From assembly GCA_910579755.1 (NCBI GenBank), contig CAJTVB010000018.1:1-64000 (forward strand): a DNA stretch of 64,000 nucleotides. Direction: 5' to 3'. The translations under genes and the position numbers were made by a program. The notes under the pieces were generated by a model, which ran no database searches, was not told the origin of the DNA, and was given only the letters and a program-made list of their open reading frames with translations. Positions 52,428 to 62,001 of the stretch are shown piece after piece; position 1 is the stretch's first letter; each line of letters opens with the position of its first letter. Source of the stretch: an uncultured Acetatifactor sp. GTDB lineage: Bacteria; Bacillota; Clostridia; Lachnospirales; Lachnospiraceae.

Positions 52428-53525
52428 ATGAAAAGATACAAAGCGGCAGGACTGCTGTTGTGGGTGCTTTTGATTGCCTCGGGCTGCTCTTTGCCGGGGC
52501 AGTCCCAGGACGGCGGCGGACAGGGGCAGATCCCGGAGGAAGAGCAGGGAGACGCACAGAAGAATGGGCAGGTGAATTCCGCCAAGGATACTGAAACTGA
52601 CAAAAACACCGAGGAGGCGAAGGATATGGATGTATTTGCGGCGCTCTTCCCGGACAGGGAAGACGGAAGCCTTGTGAGCGGAAAGGAATTTCGAAAGCTG
52701 GCAGATGCGCTGGCGGCCAATGTGCCCGGCAGGCTGACGGAAATCACTTATACTTACCGGGGGCAAAGGATTTCCATGGAGGTTCTGGCCGGAAACCGGG
52801 AGGTAAGAGAACCTTTTGGAAAGCAGGAAGAACAGCCGGAAGGACATACCGAATCGGAGCCCTTGGAGGCGGTTTCAGGGCAGAGCGAGTATTATGACTA
52901 TCTGCTCTATCTTCCCCAGGGGTATGACCCTGAAGATAGTGTTACGAAATGGCCGGTGATCTATTTCTTCCACGGAATCGGAGAAAAGGGGGATGATTTG
53001 TCAAAGCTGACAGCTTACGGCATCCCTAAGTATATTGTGAACGGGGGACGTCCGGAGGCGATTGTGATTGCTCCCCAGTGTCCGGAGGATTCCCATTGGG
53101 CGGACACGGATGTGGAGGAGGGAAAGCTGAAGCTGTTTATAGAGGAAAATATGGAAAAGTACCGGATCGATCCGGACAGGGTGTATGCTACAGGTCTGTC
53201 CATGGGAGGAAGGTGTACCTGGAAGCAGGCGCTGGCCATGCCGGATACCTTTGCGGCTATCGCCGTGGTGTGCGGGCGTACCAACAGCTATGATTTTTCC
53301 GGTATTCTGGATCTGCCGGTATGGATGTTTCACGGAGCGCAGGATGACACGGTGGCCTTTTCCAATGTGAACAGGATTGTGGAGGAAGCCTACAGCCAGG
53401 GATATGAATATTTTAAAGTGACGGTGTATCCGTATCTTTCTCATGACACATGGACTACGGTCTATGCCAGAGAAGATTTGTATGACTGGCTGCTTTCTCA
53501 AAATCGGGCGGGCCGGAGCAAGTAG
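52428..53525 (+). CDS. secreted lipoprotein esterase (alpha/beta-hydrolase)
   Basis: 365 residues. Signal peptide with lipobox IASGC (near 20) is followed by an acidic low-complexity linker (to about 65) and an alpha/beta-hydrolase domain: oxyanion region PVIYFFHGIGEKGD, nucleophile in ATGLSMGGRCTW (near 260), acid in HGAQDDTV and His in YLSHDTW. This resembles the phospholipase/carboxylesterase and feruloyl-esterase-like group. Anchored outside the cell, it may remove acyl or aromatic ester groups before import by the ABC system encoded just upstream. Confidence 0.85.
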   Translation: MKRYKAAGLLLWVLLIASGCSLPGQSQDGGGQGQIPEEEQGDAQKNGQVNSAKDTETDKNTEEAKDMDVFAALFPDREDGSLVSGKEFRKLADALAANVPGRLTEITYTYRGQRISMEVLAGNREVREPFGKQEEQPEGHTESEPLEAVSGQSEYYDYLLYLPQGYDPEDSVTKWPVIYFFHGIGEKGDDLSKLTAYGIPKYIVNGGRPEAIVIAPQCPEDSHWADTDVEEGKLKLFIEENMEKYRIDPDRVYATGLSMGGRCTWKQALAMPDTFAAIAVVCGRTNSYDFSGILDLPVWMFHGAQDDTVAFSNVNRIVEEAYSQGYEYFKVTVYPYLSHDTWTTVYAREDLYDWLLSQNRAGRSK

Positions 53526-53584
53526 AGCCGGCAGAGAGAACGCGGGCCGCAGGGAGCGGTGCAGAAAAGGGAGGAGAGACGTAA

Positions 53585-54574
53585 ATGATCAGCAGAGAAG
53601 AACTGGCGGCGGACGAGAAAAGGAAACAGGATAAAGCCCTTGGGGCATTGGCGGGCCTGGCCATAGGAGATGCCTTCGGGGATGCAGGCAGGGTACCCGA
53701 GAACCATCTGACCTATGGGATGATGACGGACTTTGCTCCGGGGAAGACCTGGAGCACGGATGATACAGAATTTGCCCTTTTTACGGCAGTAATGCTGATT
53801 GAACACCGGGGAGACCCCTCAGTGGCCGATTTTGAGGAAGGGTGGAAGAAATATATCATGTCTCAGGATGATTTCCCCAGAGGAGGAGCCAGTGAAAGAG
53901 AAGCTGTGAGCAATCTGAAAAAAGGGCTGCATGCGCCTCAGACCGGGATTTATAATGCCTATGCCATGAGTGACGGAGCAGCCATGCGGATTGCGCCGGT
54001 AGGCATTGTCTGTGCCGGGGATCCGGAGAGGGCGGCGCAGCTTGCGTTCCGGGACGCCCAGGTGAGTCACAGCGGGGATGGAGTCTGGGCGGCTCAGGCG
54101 GTGGCCGCCGGGGTATCGGCAGCCATGGCGGATGGGACGGATGATGAGATTCTGGAGCAGGCTTTGAGAGTCATTCCGTCGGATACCTGGCTGCGATACA
54201 GTCTGGAGCAGACCCGGGAGCTGGCAGACAAAAACCACAGAGACTTTTTCCGCTGCTGGATGGAGCTGCATGATCTGCTCAGGTGCGAGTACAAGGCGGC
54301 GTCAGCGGAGGCAGTGGCGGCAGCCTTCGGCATACTGCTTCTGGCGAAGGGAAATTTTCGATTGGGGTGCTTTTTGGGAGGTAATTTCGGACGGGACGCA
54401 GATACCATTACAGCCATTGTGGGCGCCATACTGGGAGCGCGCGGGGGAGCGGAAAGCATTCCCGGAGAATGGATTCAGCGGACGGCCCGCCCTTCCGGAA
54501 CCTGTCTGCAGTTCACCGCAAAGCTGACCATAGCGGAGACGGCACGAAGGCTGGGGGAGCTGATTGTTGTATGA
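53585..54574 (+). CDS. ADP-ribosylglycohydrolase (DraG) family protein, first copy
   Basis: 329 residues, no signal peptide. Motifs of the family: GALAGLAIGDAFGD (near 20), the metal-binding STDDTEFAL (near 57) and the C-terminal GGNFGRDADTITAIVGAILGARGG (near 275). The family removes ADP-ribose from proteins or cleaves related N- or O-ribosides with two metal ions. Placement in a sugar-import operon suggests a role in glycoside or nucleoside-like catabolism rather than nitrogenase control. A second family member follows at once. Confidence 0.88.
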   Translation: MISREELAADEKRKQDKALGALAGLAIGDAFGDAGRVPENHLTYGMMTDFAPGKTWSTDDTEFALFTAVMLIEHRGDPSVADFEEGWKKYIMSQDDFPRGGASEREAVSNLKKGLHAPQTGIYNAYAMSDGAAMRIAPVGIVCAGDPERAAQLAFRDAQVSHSGDGVWAAQAVAAGVSAAMADGTDDEILEQALRVIPSDTWLRYSLEQTRELADKNHRDFFRCWMELHDLLRCEYKAASAEAVAAAFGILLLAKGNFRLGCFLGGNFGRDADTITAIVGAILGARGGAESIPGEWIQRTARPSGTCLQFTAKLTIAETARRLGELIVV

Positions 54575-54593
54575 GGTGAAGAGAGGTATAAGC

Positions 54594-56717
54594 GTGACAA
54601 AGGATTTTCTGGAAAAAATATATGCGGGCTTTCTGGGAATGAACATCGGAATACGGCTGGGGGCTCCTGTGGAGCCTGAGGCCTGGGATTTTGACAGGAT
54701 AGCAAAGGTATACGGAGAGATCGCAGGATATCTGAAGGACTATAGAAATTTCGCGGCGGACGACGATGTAAACGGACCGGTGTATTTCCTGAGAGGGCTC
54801 ACGGACGCAGGGGTGGGAAAAGAATTTACGCCGGATATGGCGGGCCGGGCATGGCTGAATTATACCAGAAACGGGATCGGTATGTTCTGGTGGGGAGGCT
54901 GTGGAGTCAGCACGGAGCATACAGCATACCTGAATTTGAAGGCAGGTATACCTGCACCCCTGTCGGGAAGCGCAAAGACCAACGGAACAGTGGCGGCGGA
55001 GCAGATCGGCGGACAAATCTTTGTGGATACCTGGGGACTGATCTGGCCTGGAAGACCGGACCGGGCGGCGGAATATGCCAGGACTGCCGCAAGCGTTTCC
55101 CATGACGGCAACGGCCTGCATGGAGCGGCGTTTATCAGCGCCTGTATCGCCGAAGCCTTCTGCGCCCGGAGCATGGAGGCGGTGATTGACGCAGGGCTTT
55201 GTCAGATTCCGGAGGACTGTGAGTATGCCAAAGTGGTGTTGGCTGTCAGAGATTTTTACCGCCGGCATCCGGGAGATTTTCGAGAGTGTATGAGATTTCT
55301 GTTGAAAAACTGGGGTTACGACAGGTATGAAGGAGTGTGTCATATTATACCCAATGCAGGGGTCTGCATTCTGGCTTTGCTCTACGGGCAGGGAGATTTT
55401 AACAGGACGGTGGAAATCGCCTCTATGTGCGGCTGGGACACGGACTGTAACGCAGGGAACGTGGGAACCATTGCGGGAGTGTTTTATGGACTGGAAGGGA
55501 TTAAAAACAGGTACCGGGGGCCGGTGAATGACGTCGTGATCACCTCTGGGATTTCAGGATATCTGAACATTATGGATGCAGCCTCCTATGTCAAAGACCT
55601 GGCCGCTGCAGCCTGTCTGCTGACAGGCGAGGAGATGCCGGAAGGCATGCGCAGAGCGGGAGACGGAGAGCTGCTGTTTGACTTTGAACTGCCCGGTTCC
55701 ACCCACGGAATCCGCCTTTCCAATCAGATCCGGTTTATGAAACGGCATTCCCGGGAGCGTGCTTTCAGCGGACAGGGAAGTCTGGAAATTATTGTGGACC
55801 GGATTTTGCCCGGGGATCAGTGTCATGTTTATTACAAACCATTTTACCGGCGGAAGGATTTTGACGATGAAAGGTACCAGCCGGTATTTTCACCAACGGT
55901 ATACAGCGGTCAGCGGTTTTCGGCACAGCTGTATCCGGAGCTGTGGATTGAGGGTAAGCTCTGTGTGAGGCCCTATGTGCGCGCCGCCATGAGGGATCGG
56001 TACATCTATGGGGAGGAGCTGGAGCTGGAAGCAGAGCGGTGGAATGGAATTTCCTTTGTGGTTCCCGATTTGGAGGGAGACCAGGCGGCAGAATTGGGAT
56101 TTTTGCTGTATACGCCAGAGGAAACAAGTCACAGAGTGTTCGGGCACATATATCTGGACGAGTTTGCTGTAACGGGAGGCGCGGATTATTCCATTGCCAT
56201 GGAGATTCAGGAAGAGGAATTCCGACAGCTTACGCCGTTTTCCTGGAACCAGTGCCGGGGCAGAATCGTGGACGGAAGGCTGGGGGCGGAAGCGTCGGAG
56301 CCAGGGCAGGCTTTTACGGGAAGCTATTATGCAAAGGATGTGACTGTTCGCACGGATATTACGGTGCTGGAGGGACAGGGAAAGGAGGTGGTCGTTCGGG
56401 CCAGAGGGGCGGAGCAATATTATTCTCTTGGCTTTGGCAGAGCAGGCGAGGTGAGAATCTGTTGTCATGACCATGGATGCAGAGTGCTGAAGTCAGTGCC
56501 CTATGATTGGAAATACGATACGCCCTATGAGCTGGAGGCGGTGTGCAGAGGCGAAAGTCTTACCTTGTTTATCAACGGGGAGGAGGCAGTGTCTGCAAAA
56601 GACGGCACACATCCCTGGGGCATGGTGGGATACTGTCAGGAGGCGGGAAGCTTTTCCAGCAGTAAAATGAGAGTGATTGTGGAGGAAAGCCGGGGGACGG
56701 AGAGAATTCACCTGTAA
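54594..56717 (+). CDS. large ADP-ribosylglycohydrolase family protein with C-terminal sandwich domain
   Basis: 707 residues from GTG 54594 (GAGAGG upstream); a TTG at 54564 lacks a site. Residues 1-365 are DraG-like, with metal motifs ADDDVNGP (near 62) and CGWDTDCNAGNVG (near 290). The rest (about 370-707) looks like one or two beta-sandwich domains of the LamG/DUF1080 type (VRARGAEQYYSLGFGRAG, SLTLFINGEEAV). There is no signal peptide, so the whole protein is cytoplasmic. The gene is 19 bases after the first DraG-like gene. The motifs differ clearly from those of the first copy, so they are not recent duplicates. Confidence 0.82.
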   Translation: MTKDFLEKIYAGFLGMNIGIRLGAPVEPEAWDFDRIAKVYGEIAGYLKDYRNFAADDDVNGPVYFLRGLTDAGVGKEFTPDMAGRAWLNYTRNGIGMFWWGGCGVSTEHTAYLNLKAGIPAPLSGSAKTNGTVAAEQIGGQIFVDTWGLIWPGRPDRAAEYARTAASVSHDGNGLHGAAFISACIAEAFCARSMEAVIDAGLCQIPEDCEYAKVVLAVRDFYRRHPGDFRECMRFLLKNWGYDRYEGVCHIIPNAGVCILALLYGQGDFNRTVEIASMCGWDTDCNAGNVGTIAGVFYGLEGIKNRYRGPVNDVVITSGISGYLNIMDAASYVKDLAAAACLLTGEEMPEGMRRAGDGELLFDFELPGSTHGIRLSNQIRFMKRHSRERAFSGQGSLEIIVDRILPGDQCHVYYKPFYRRKDFDDERYQPVFSPTVYSGQRFSAQLYPELWIEGKLCVRPYVRAAMRDRYIYGEELELEAERWNGISFVVPDLEGDQAAELGFLLYTPEETSHRVFGHIYLDEFAVTGGADYSIAMEIQEEEFRQLTPFSWNQCRGRIVDGRLGAEASEPGQAFTGSYYAKDVTVRTDITVLEGQGKEVVVRARGAEQYYSLGFGRAGEVRICCHDHGCRVLKSVPYDWKYDTPYELEAVCRGESLTLFINGEEAVSAKDGTHPWGMVGYCQEAGSFSSSKMRVIVEESRGTERIHL

Positions 56718-56761
56718 GTACAAAGAACATAAAAACAAAGAACAGACAGGAGGGTAAGAGA

Positions 56762-57538
56762 ATGAACGGAAGAAAGGCAATGAAGCGAAAGGAAATTTAT
56801 GCAGGAGGACTGAAAAGCGCAAGAGAAAGCAGATTGGGGAAGCTGGCGGCGGCAATGGCGGTATTTTCCTTATTACTGGGCGGCTGCGGCGGGCAGGGGG
56901 ATCAGGCGAAGGGTGGTTCCGATATTCAGGAGGTAGATTTGGCTGAGTATATGTCCGATGCTTCCAAATGGGAGGACGACGGGGGCGATTACACCCTCAC
57001 AGGGGATAAGCTGACCTTTAATAATGCATATTACGGTGATTTCTGTGCGGTCAGGCTCAATGAGGAATTTCAGGATGTGACAGTAAAATTCACTCTTCAG
57101 CTGACAGAGATTGCCGCAGATGTTTCGGAGGAGGACGGCACCTGGTGGGATACGGAGTTTTTATGCTTGGTGAGATCTAATTTTGCGGGATCCGCTTATG
57201 TAGAGGGCGAGGAAGGCCAGGCGGGCTATTGTATCACCTCCTGGGGAGATATGAACCAGTTTGCGCTGGGAAGATCCGGTTATGACGATGTGTTCGGCAT
57301 TTACGACTGGCCTTTAGGTGACGGAAAGCCTCACCAGATTCAGTTTACGGTGGATAACAATGAGGATAATACGGTAATCACTTTGAAGGTAGTAGTGGAC
57401 GGCCAGGAAATCGCGGTGGCAGAGGATGACGGATCCCAGGTGAAGAAGGATAGAATTTCTTTCTTTCCGGAGGCAGGAGGAATCACACTACGCTGTAAGT
57501 ACCTGGGCGCAGAGATCACAGGCGCTGAGAGCAACTAA
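56762..57538 (+). CDS. lipoprotein with lectin-like (LamG/DUF1080-type) domain
   Basis: 258 residues. A basic N terminus and hydrophobic stretch end in lipobox LLGGC (near 41). The rest is a beta-sandwich with SDASKWEDDGGDYTLTGDKL, WWDTEFLCLVRSNF and KPHQIQFTVDNNEDNTVITL. It resembles the C-terminal part of the preceding protein and glycan-binding folds. AGGAGGG precedes ATG 56762. It is probably the last gene of the operon, placed to bind the substrate at the cell surface; that role is inferred. Confidence 0.7.
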   Translation: MNGRKAMKRKEIYAGGLKSARESRLGKLAAAMAVFSLLLGGCGGQGDQAKGGSDIQEVDLAEYMSDASKWEDDGGDYTLTGDKLTFNNAYYGDFCAVRLNEEFQDVTVKFTLQLTEIAADVSEEDGTWWDTEFLCLVRSNFAGSAYVEGEEGQAGYCITSWGDMNQFALGRSGYDDVFGIYDWPLGDGKPHQIQFTVDNNEDNTVITLKVVVDGQEIAVAEDDGSQVKKDRISFFPEAGGITLRCKYLGAEITGAESN

Positions 57539-57772
57539 CGGTATTGTGGAAAAAATACCACATTTGGAAAATGCGGAGGCGGTATGAAGAATTTTGAATA
57601 ACCCGGCAGGTCTCCAGGATGGTTTGGATTTGACATGGCTGTTTCAATATCATAATCATGCATTCCCGTCAAGACGAAATCGGGTCGTTAGGCGGGAAAT
57701 CCGCACTGGACTTGGGGAAAAAAAACGAATATAATACAAGAAGAAAATACAAGTAGATACGGAGGACTGGAC

Positions 57773-58747
57773 ATGGCAGAAAACAGGGAGATCATTGTAC
57801 TGAAGCCGGTATTGAAGGAAAATGTGTGGGGAGGCAGGCGCTTGGTGACGGAGTTTCCCTATGAGGCCGGTGAGGAGCACATCGGAGAGTGCTGGGCGGT
57901 CAGCGCACACCCTCATGGGGATTGTGTGATTGCGGAGGGCACTTACGCGGGAAAGACCTTATCCTGGCTGTACGGGGAGCACAGAGAGCTGTTCGGCGCT
58001 CTGTCCGCAGAGCAGTTTCCTCTGCTGGTAAAGATTATCGATGCCAGAGAGGATTTAAGCATCCAGGTGCATCCGGATGATGTATATGTAAAGGAGCATG
58101 AGGACTGTCCCTTCGGCAAGACAGAGTGCTGGTATGTGATGGACTGTCCGGAGAACGCGCAGCTTGTGATCGGCCATCATGCCCAAACCCGGCAGGAGCT
58201 GGAGGATCTGATTCATCAGGACAAATATCAGGAGCTGATCCGGAAGGTTCCTGTGAAAAAGGGAGACTTTCTGCAGATTGTTCCGGGGACGGTTCACGCC
58301 ATCACCGGGGGGATGCTGATTCTGGAGACTCAGCAGAACAGTGATATCACCTACCGCGTTTATGATTACGGCAGGCTGGTGGATGGAAAACCCCGGCAGC
58401 TTCATGTACAGCAGAGCATCGATGTGATCAATGTGCCGGATCATGCGGATCAGAAGGCCCTGTCCCACACGCAGGGACTGCCGGAAAATTCCAGGAATCT
58501 GTTGGTGGATTGCGATTATTATAAGGTGTGGAAGCTTTCCCTGCGGGGCAGCATGTCCATGGAGCAGGAGGATCCCTTTTTGATTCTGAGTGTGCTGGAG
58601 GGAGAGGGAACCGTGGATGGGCGGAAGGTATCAAAGGGCTCCCATTTGCTATTGCCCTGGGGCTATGGAAGACTGGAGCTTGCGGGAAAGATGGAGCTGA
58701 TACTGTCCACGGCCCGGGAGGATAATGCCCCGGGCAGTCGTCAGTAA
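57773..58747 (+). CDS. manA: mannose-6-phosphate isomerase, class I
   Basis: 324 residues, the short Bacillus-type ManA. Zinc ligands lie in SIQVHPDD (Gln, His near 100) and later in KTECWYV (Glu) and PGTVHAITGG (His near 175). It interconverts mannose-6-phosphate and fructose-6-phosphate, which would feed mannose released by the GH38 enzyme into glycolysis. GGAGG precedes ATG 57773. The 234-base gap before it has an AT-rich promoter-like stretch (aatataatac near 57728). Confidence 0.93.
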   Translation: MAENREIIVLKPVLKENVWGGRRLVTEFPYEAGEEHIGECWAVSAHPHGDCVIAEGTYAGKTLSWLYGEHRELFGALSAEQFPLLVKIIDAREDLSIQVHPDDVYVKEHEDCPFGKTECWYVMDCPENAQLVIGHHAQTRQELEDLIHQDKYQELIRKVPVKKGDFLQIVPGTVHAITGGMLILETQQNSDITYRVYDYGRLVDGKPRQLHVQQSIDVINVPDHADQKALSHTQGLPENSRNLLVDCDYYKVWKLSLRGSMSMEQEDPFLILSVLEGEGTVDGRKVSKGSHLLLPWGYGRLELAGKMELILSTAREDNAPGSRQ

Positions 58748-58794
58748 TCTGTCCGACAGGATGAGGCCCGGAATGGTCAGGAGGTGAGATCAGT

Positions 58795-58968
58795 ATGATA
58801 CCTAAGGATCCGGTGATGTTGCTTAGCTTTGTAAACCTGAAGCTGCGGGACTTTTACGGCAGTCTGGATGCGCTCTGTGAGGAAATGGAGCTGGATCGGG
58901 AGAATCTTCGGGAAAAGCTTGCGGCTATCGACTACCATTATGACAAGGAGAGAAATCAATTTGTGTGA
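58795..58968 (+). CDS. DUF4250 family protein
   Basis: 57 residues starting MIPKDPVMLLSFVNLKLRDF and ending DYHYDKERNQFV. This is the DUF4250 family of very small clostridial proteins. A near-perfect ribosome site (GGAGGTGA) precedes ATG 58795. Its stop overlaps the TTG start of the next gene. Function unknown; it reads as a small helical helper protein. Confidence 0.85.
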   Translation: MIPKDPVMLLSFVNLKLRDFYGSLDALCEEMELDRENLREKLAAIDYHYDKERNQFV

Positions 58969-60247
58969 GGAAATCATAAACAGGAAGGGACTGCGCTGCC
59001 AGATCTGTACCGGCTGCGGGCTTTGTCCCGGTATTACCCCGGCGGGAAGCTCTGCCGGGGCAGTTCACGTTCTGGCGGAGGATGCCTTTCAGGGGGAGAG
59101 ACATCCGTTGAAGGGTGAAAGCAGGCGCCTGGCAACAGCGGATATCGGCACCACCACCGTGGCCATGCTCCTTTTTGGACAAGACGGAGGAGTCCGGGAC
59201 AGATATGTGGCAGTGAACCCTCAGACTGCCTGGGGGGCGGACGTAATCTCCCGGATCCGGGCGGCGGGGGATAAGGCTGTGGCCGGAAAGCTGCAGGAGG
59301 AGATTCGGAAGGTGCTGGAACAGGGATTACGCCGCTTTACTCTGGATTTGGAACCCGGTGAGAGCCTGTATTTGGTACTGGCGGCCAATACCGCCATGAG
59401 TTATCTGCTCATGGGGTGGGATACGTCCGAGCTGGGGCGGGCCCCGTTTTATGCGTCACGGCTTTCGGGCGGGAGTTTTATGCTGAGAGAGTATTCCTGC
59501 TTTCTATATCCCGGTCTGTCAGCCTTTGTGGGCGGCGATATTCTGGCGGGAATTTTTGCCTGCTGTATGGAGGAAAAGGAAGAGACCACGCTTCTCATTG
59601 ATCTGGGAACCAACGGAGAGATGGTATTGGGGAGCAGGCAGCGGCGCATATCCTGTGCCACCGCCGCGGGCCCTGCCTTTGAAGGCGGTGTAAACAGAGG
59701 AATCTGGGGGGCGGATATGGTGAGCCTGCTGGCCCGTCTGCTTCGGGAAGGCATTATGGATGAAACCGGGCTTTTGGCGGATCCGTATTTTGATACCGGT
59801 ATCCGTATCGGAAACGTCCAGGTGACACAGGAGGCCGTGCGCAGTGTCCAGCTGGCCAAGGCGGCCATACGGGCGGGAACGGAGATTCTGCTGAAACGGT
59901 ATGGCATCGGAGCGGATCAGGTGGACAGGGTGGTGCTGGCGGGAGGCTTCGGCTATTATTTAAAGCCGGCAGACGCCGCAAGGATCGGGCTGATTCCGAA
60001 GGAGCTGGCCGGAAAGGCCGCAGCAGGAGGCAATACGGCTCTGGCCGGCTGTCTGAGAGCCGGCAGACAGATACTGGAGGAGGGCAGCCCGGAGGGACTG
60101 GAGGAGCTTCTGGCTGGAATCGCTTCGAATACGGAAGTGATTAATCTGGCGGAGGAGGAAAGCTTTGGAGACATATATATTCAGCAGATGTGGTTTCCTG
60201 AGGAAGGGATTGAACGGTTTTTCGGCATAAAGGAGAGTGTGTTTTGA
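58961..60247 (+). CDS. ASKHA-domain corrinoid-activator-like protein (DUF4445) with N-terminal Cys cluster
   Basis: 428 residues from TTG 58961 (AAGGAG upstream, overlapping the DUF4250 stop). An N-terminal CQICTGCGLCPG motif (CX2CX2CX2C, residues about 14-23) probably binds a 4Fe-4S cluster. The rest is an ASKHA ATPase fold: ATADIGTTTVAMLLF, LIDLGTNGEMVLGS and VLAGGFGYYLKPADAARIG. It resembles the C-terminal part of RACE proteins, which reductively reactivate corrinoid enzymes using ATP. The usual N-terminal 2Fe-2S ferredoxin domain is absent. No corrinoid protein or methyltransferase is in the window, so the target is unknown. Confidence 0.85.
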   Translation: MCEEIINRKGLRCQICTGCGLCPGITPAGSSAGAVHVLAEDAFQGERHPLKGESRRLATADIGTTTVAMLLFGQDGGVRDRYVAVNPQTAWGADVISRIRAAGDKAVAGKLQEEIRKVLEQGLRRFTLDLEPGESLYLVLAANTAMSYLLMGWDTSELGRAPFYASRLSGGSFMLREYSCFLYPGLSAFVGGDILAGIFACCMEEKEETTLLIDLGTNGEMVLGSRQRRISCATAAGPAFEGGVNRGIWGADMVSLLARLLREGIMDETGLLADPYFDTGIRIGNVQVTQEAVRSVQLAKAAIRAGTEILLKRYGIGADQVDRVVLAGGFGYYLKPADAARIGLIPKELAGKAAAGGNTALAGCLRAGRQILEEGSPEGLEELLAGIASNTEVINLAEEESFGDIYIQQMWFPEEGIERFFGIKESVF

Positions 60248-62001
60248 AACAGCTTGTGAGGAAATATCTTTGCCCGTATTTTTTCAGAATGGGGATCGGG
60301 TTTGGAATCAAGTTCGGGGGAACGATTATGGATCTGTGCATTCCCTACATTCTGGCCCATATCATTGACCGAGTGATACCGGCCCGGAACCGGCCCGCCG
60401 TATTTGGCTGGGGCGGCCTGATGCTGCTGTGCTCGTTTCTGGCCGTGTCCATGAATATCATAGCAAACCGCATGGCTTCCAGGGTGGCCAGTGATGCCGC
60501 CGAGATCATCCGCCGGGATCTGTTTTGCAAAACAATGCATTTGTCCAACGCTCAGATAGATTCCTTTACGAAGCCGTCCCTGATCTCCAGAATGACTACA
60601 GACACTTATAATGTGCATCAAGCCCTGGGGAGGGTCCAGAGGCTGGGGGTAAGAGCGCCCATTTTGCTGCTGGGGGGCATCCTGGTGACCTTTACTCTGG
60701 ACTGGGCTATGGCCTGCGTGCTTCTGGCCGCCCTTCCGCTGCTGGCGCTGATCACCATAGCCGTGTCCCGGCGCAGTATTCCTATGTTTGGCGCATTGCA
60801 GGAGGCCATTGACCGGTTTGTCCGGATGGTGAGAGAAGATATCGCAGGGATCCGGGTTATAAAGGCGTTGTCCAGGACCGGCTTTGAGACGGAAAAGTTC
60901 AGGAGCATCAACGCTGAGGTGGCCCGGAGGGAGAAAAAGAACGGAATGGTCATGGCGGTGATCGACCCTTCTGTGAGCATTCTGCTGAATCTTGGTCTGG
61001 TGGGGGTTATTCTTACCGGCGCCTTCCGGGTGAACGCAGGCACCTCGGAGGTGGGAAAGATTCTGGCCTTTACTACATATTTTACCATTATTCTCAATGC
61101 GGTCATGTCAATTACCAGAATGTTTACCATGCTGTCCAAGGCTATCGCCTCCGGCAGCCGTATCTGGCAGGTGCTGGAGTGCGGTGAAGACCTGCAGGTG
61201 CTTGAGAAGGTGTATGGGGAGGAGAAGTATGAGGAGATGTATGGGGAGGAGGCTATGGAGGACTGTGAAATCTGCTTTGACCATGTGACCTTCTCTTACC
61301 GGAAAAAGGGGGAACCCAATATCCGGGATCTGTCTTTTCGTATCCGCCGGGGGGAAACGCTGGGAATCATTGGGGAAATCGGATCCGGGAAAACTACCAT
61401 TATCAATCTCCTTCTGCGGCTTTACGATACAGACCAGGGGCGGATCCTCATCGGAGGGCGGGATGTGCGTGAGATTCCGACCCGGGAGTTCAAGGACATG
61501 TTCGGGGTGGCTTTTCAGAATGATACCCTGTTTGAGGACACGATTGCGGGAAATGTGACCCTGGGACGCCAAATGAGCCAGGAGCAGGTACAGGAGGCTC
61601 TCCTGTACGCCAGAGCCAGTGAGTTTGTGGAAAGCAGGTCGGGGCGGGAGGCGGAAGCGCTGAACATCAAAGGGGCCAATCTCAGCGGAGGACAAAAGCA
61701 GCGGGTGCTCATTGCCAGAGCCCTGGCCGCCAGGCCCAGAATTCTCATACTGGACGATTCCTCCAGCGCCTTGGACTATCGCACGGATGCCCAGCTGCGC
61801 CGGGGGATCCGGGAGCACTTTCAGGAGACTACACTGGTGATGGTGGCCCAGCGGGTCAGCACTGTCAGAAACGCCGATCATATTCTGGTGATGGAGGATG
61901 GGGCGCCTGTGGGATACGGTTCTCATAAAGAGCTTTTGGATAATTGCGCTGTGTACCGGGAGATCAGCCGTTCACAGATGGGAGAGGAGGCGGCAGGGTG
62001 A
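60244..62001 (+). CDS. ABC exporter half, subunit with degenerate ATP site
   Basis: 585 residues from TTG 60244, overlapping the previous stop, with AAGGAG upstream. Six membrane segments (to about 320) are followed by an ATPase domain: Walker A GEIGSGKTT, signature NLSGGQKQR, Walker B ILILDDSSSALD with Asp in place of the catalytic Glu, and VAQRVSTV with Gln in place of the switch His. An acidic repeat-like run (YGEEKYEEMYGEEAMED) links the two parts. The pattern matches the degenerate-site partner of heterodimeric exporters such as TM287/288 or BmrCD. The next gene is its partner. Confidence 0.93.
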   Translation: MKQLVRKYLCPYFFRMGIGFGIKFGGTIMDLCIPYILAHIIDRVIPARNRPAVFGWGGLMLLCSFLAVSMNIIANRMASRVASDAAEIIRRDLFCKTMHLSNAQIDSFTKPSLISRMTTDTYNVHQALGRVQRLGVRAPILLLGGILVTFTLDWAMACVLLAALPLLALITIAVSRRSIPMFGALQEAIDRFVRMVREDIAGIRVIKALSRTGFETEKFRSINAEVARREKKNGMVMAVIDPSVSILLNLGLVGVILTGAFRVNAGTSEVGKILAFTTYFTIILNAVMSITRMFTMLSKAIASGSRIWQVLECGEDLQVLEKVYGEEKYEEMYGEEAMEDCEICFDHVTFSYRKKGEPNIRDLSFRIRRGETLGIIGEIGSGKTTIINLLLRLYDTDQGRILIGGRDVREIPTREFKDMFGVAFQNDTLFEDTIAGNVTLGRQMSQEQVQEALLYARASEFVESRSGREAEALNIKGANLSGGQKQRVLIARALAARPRILILDDSSSALDYRTDAQLRRGIREHFQETTLVMVAQRVSTVRNADHILVMEDGAPVGYGSHKELLDNCAVYREISRSQMGEEAAG

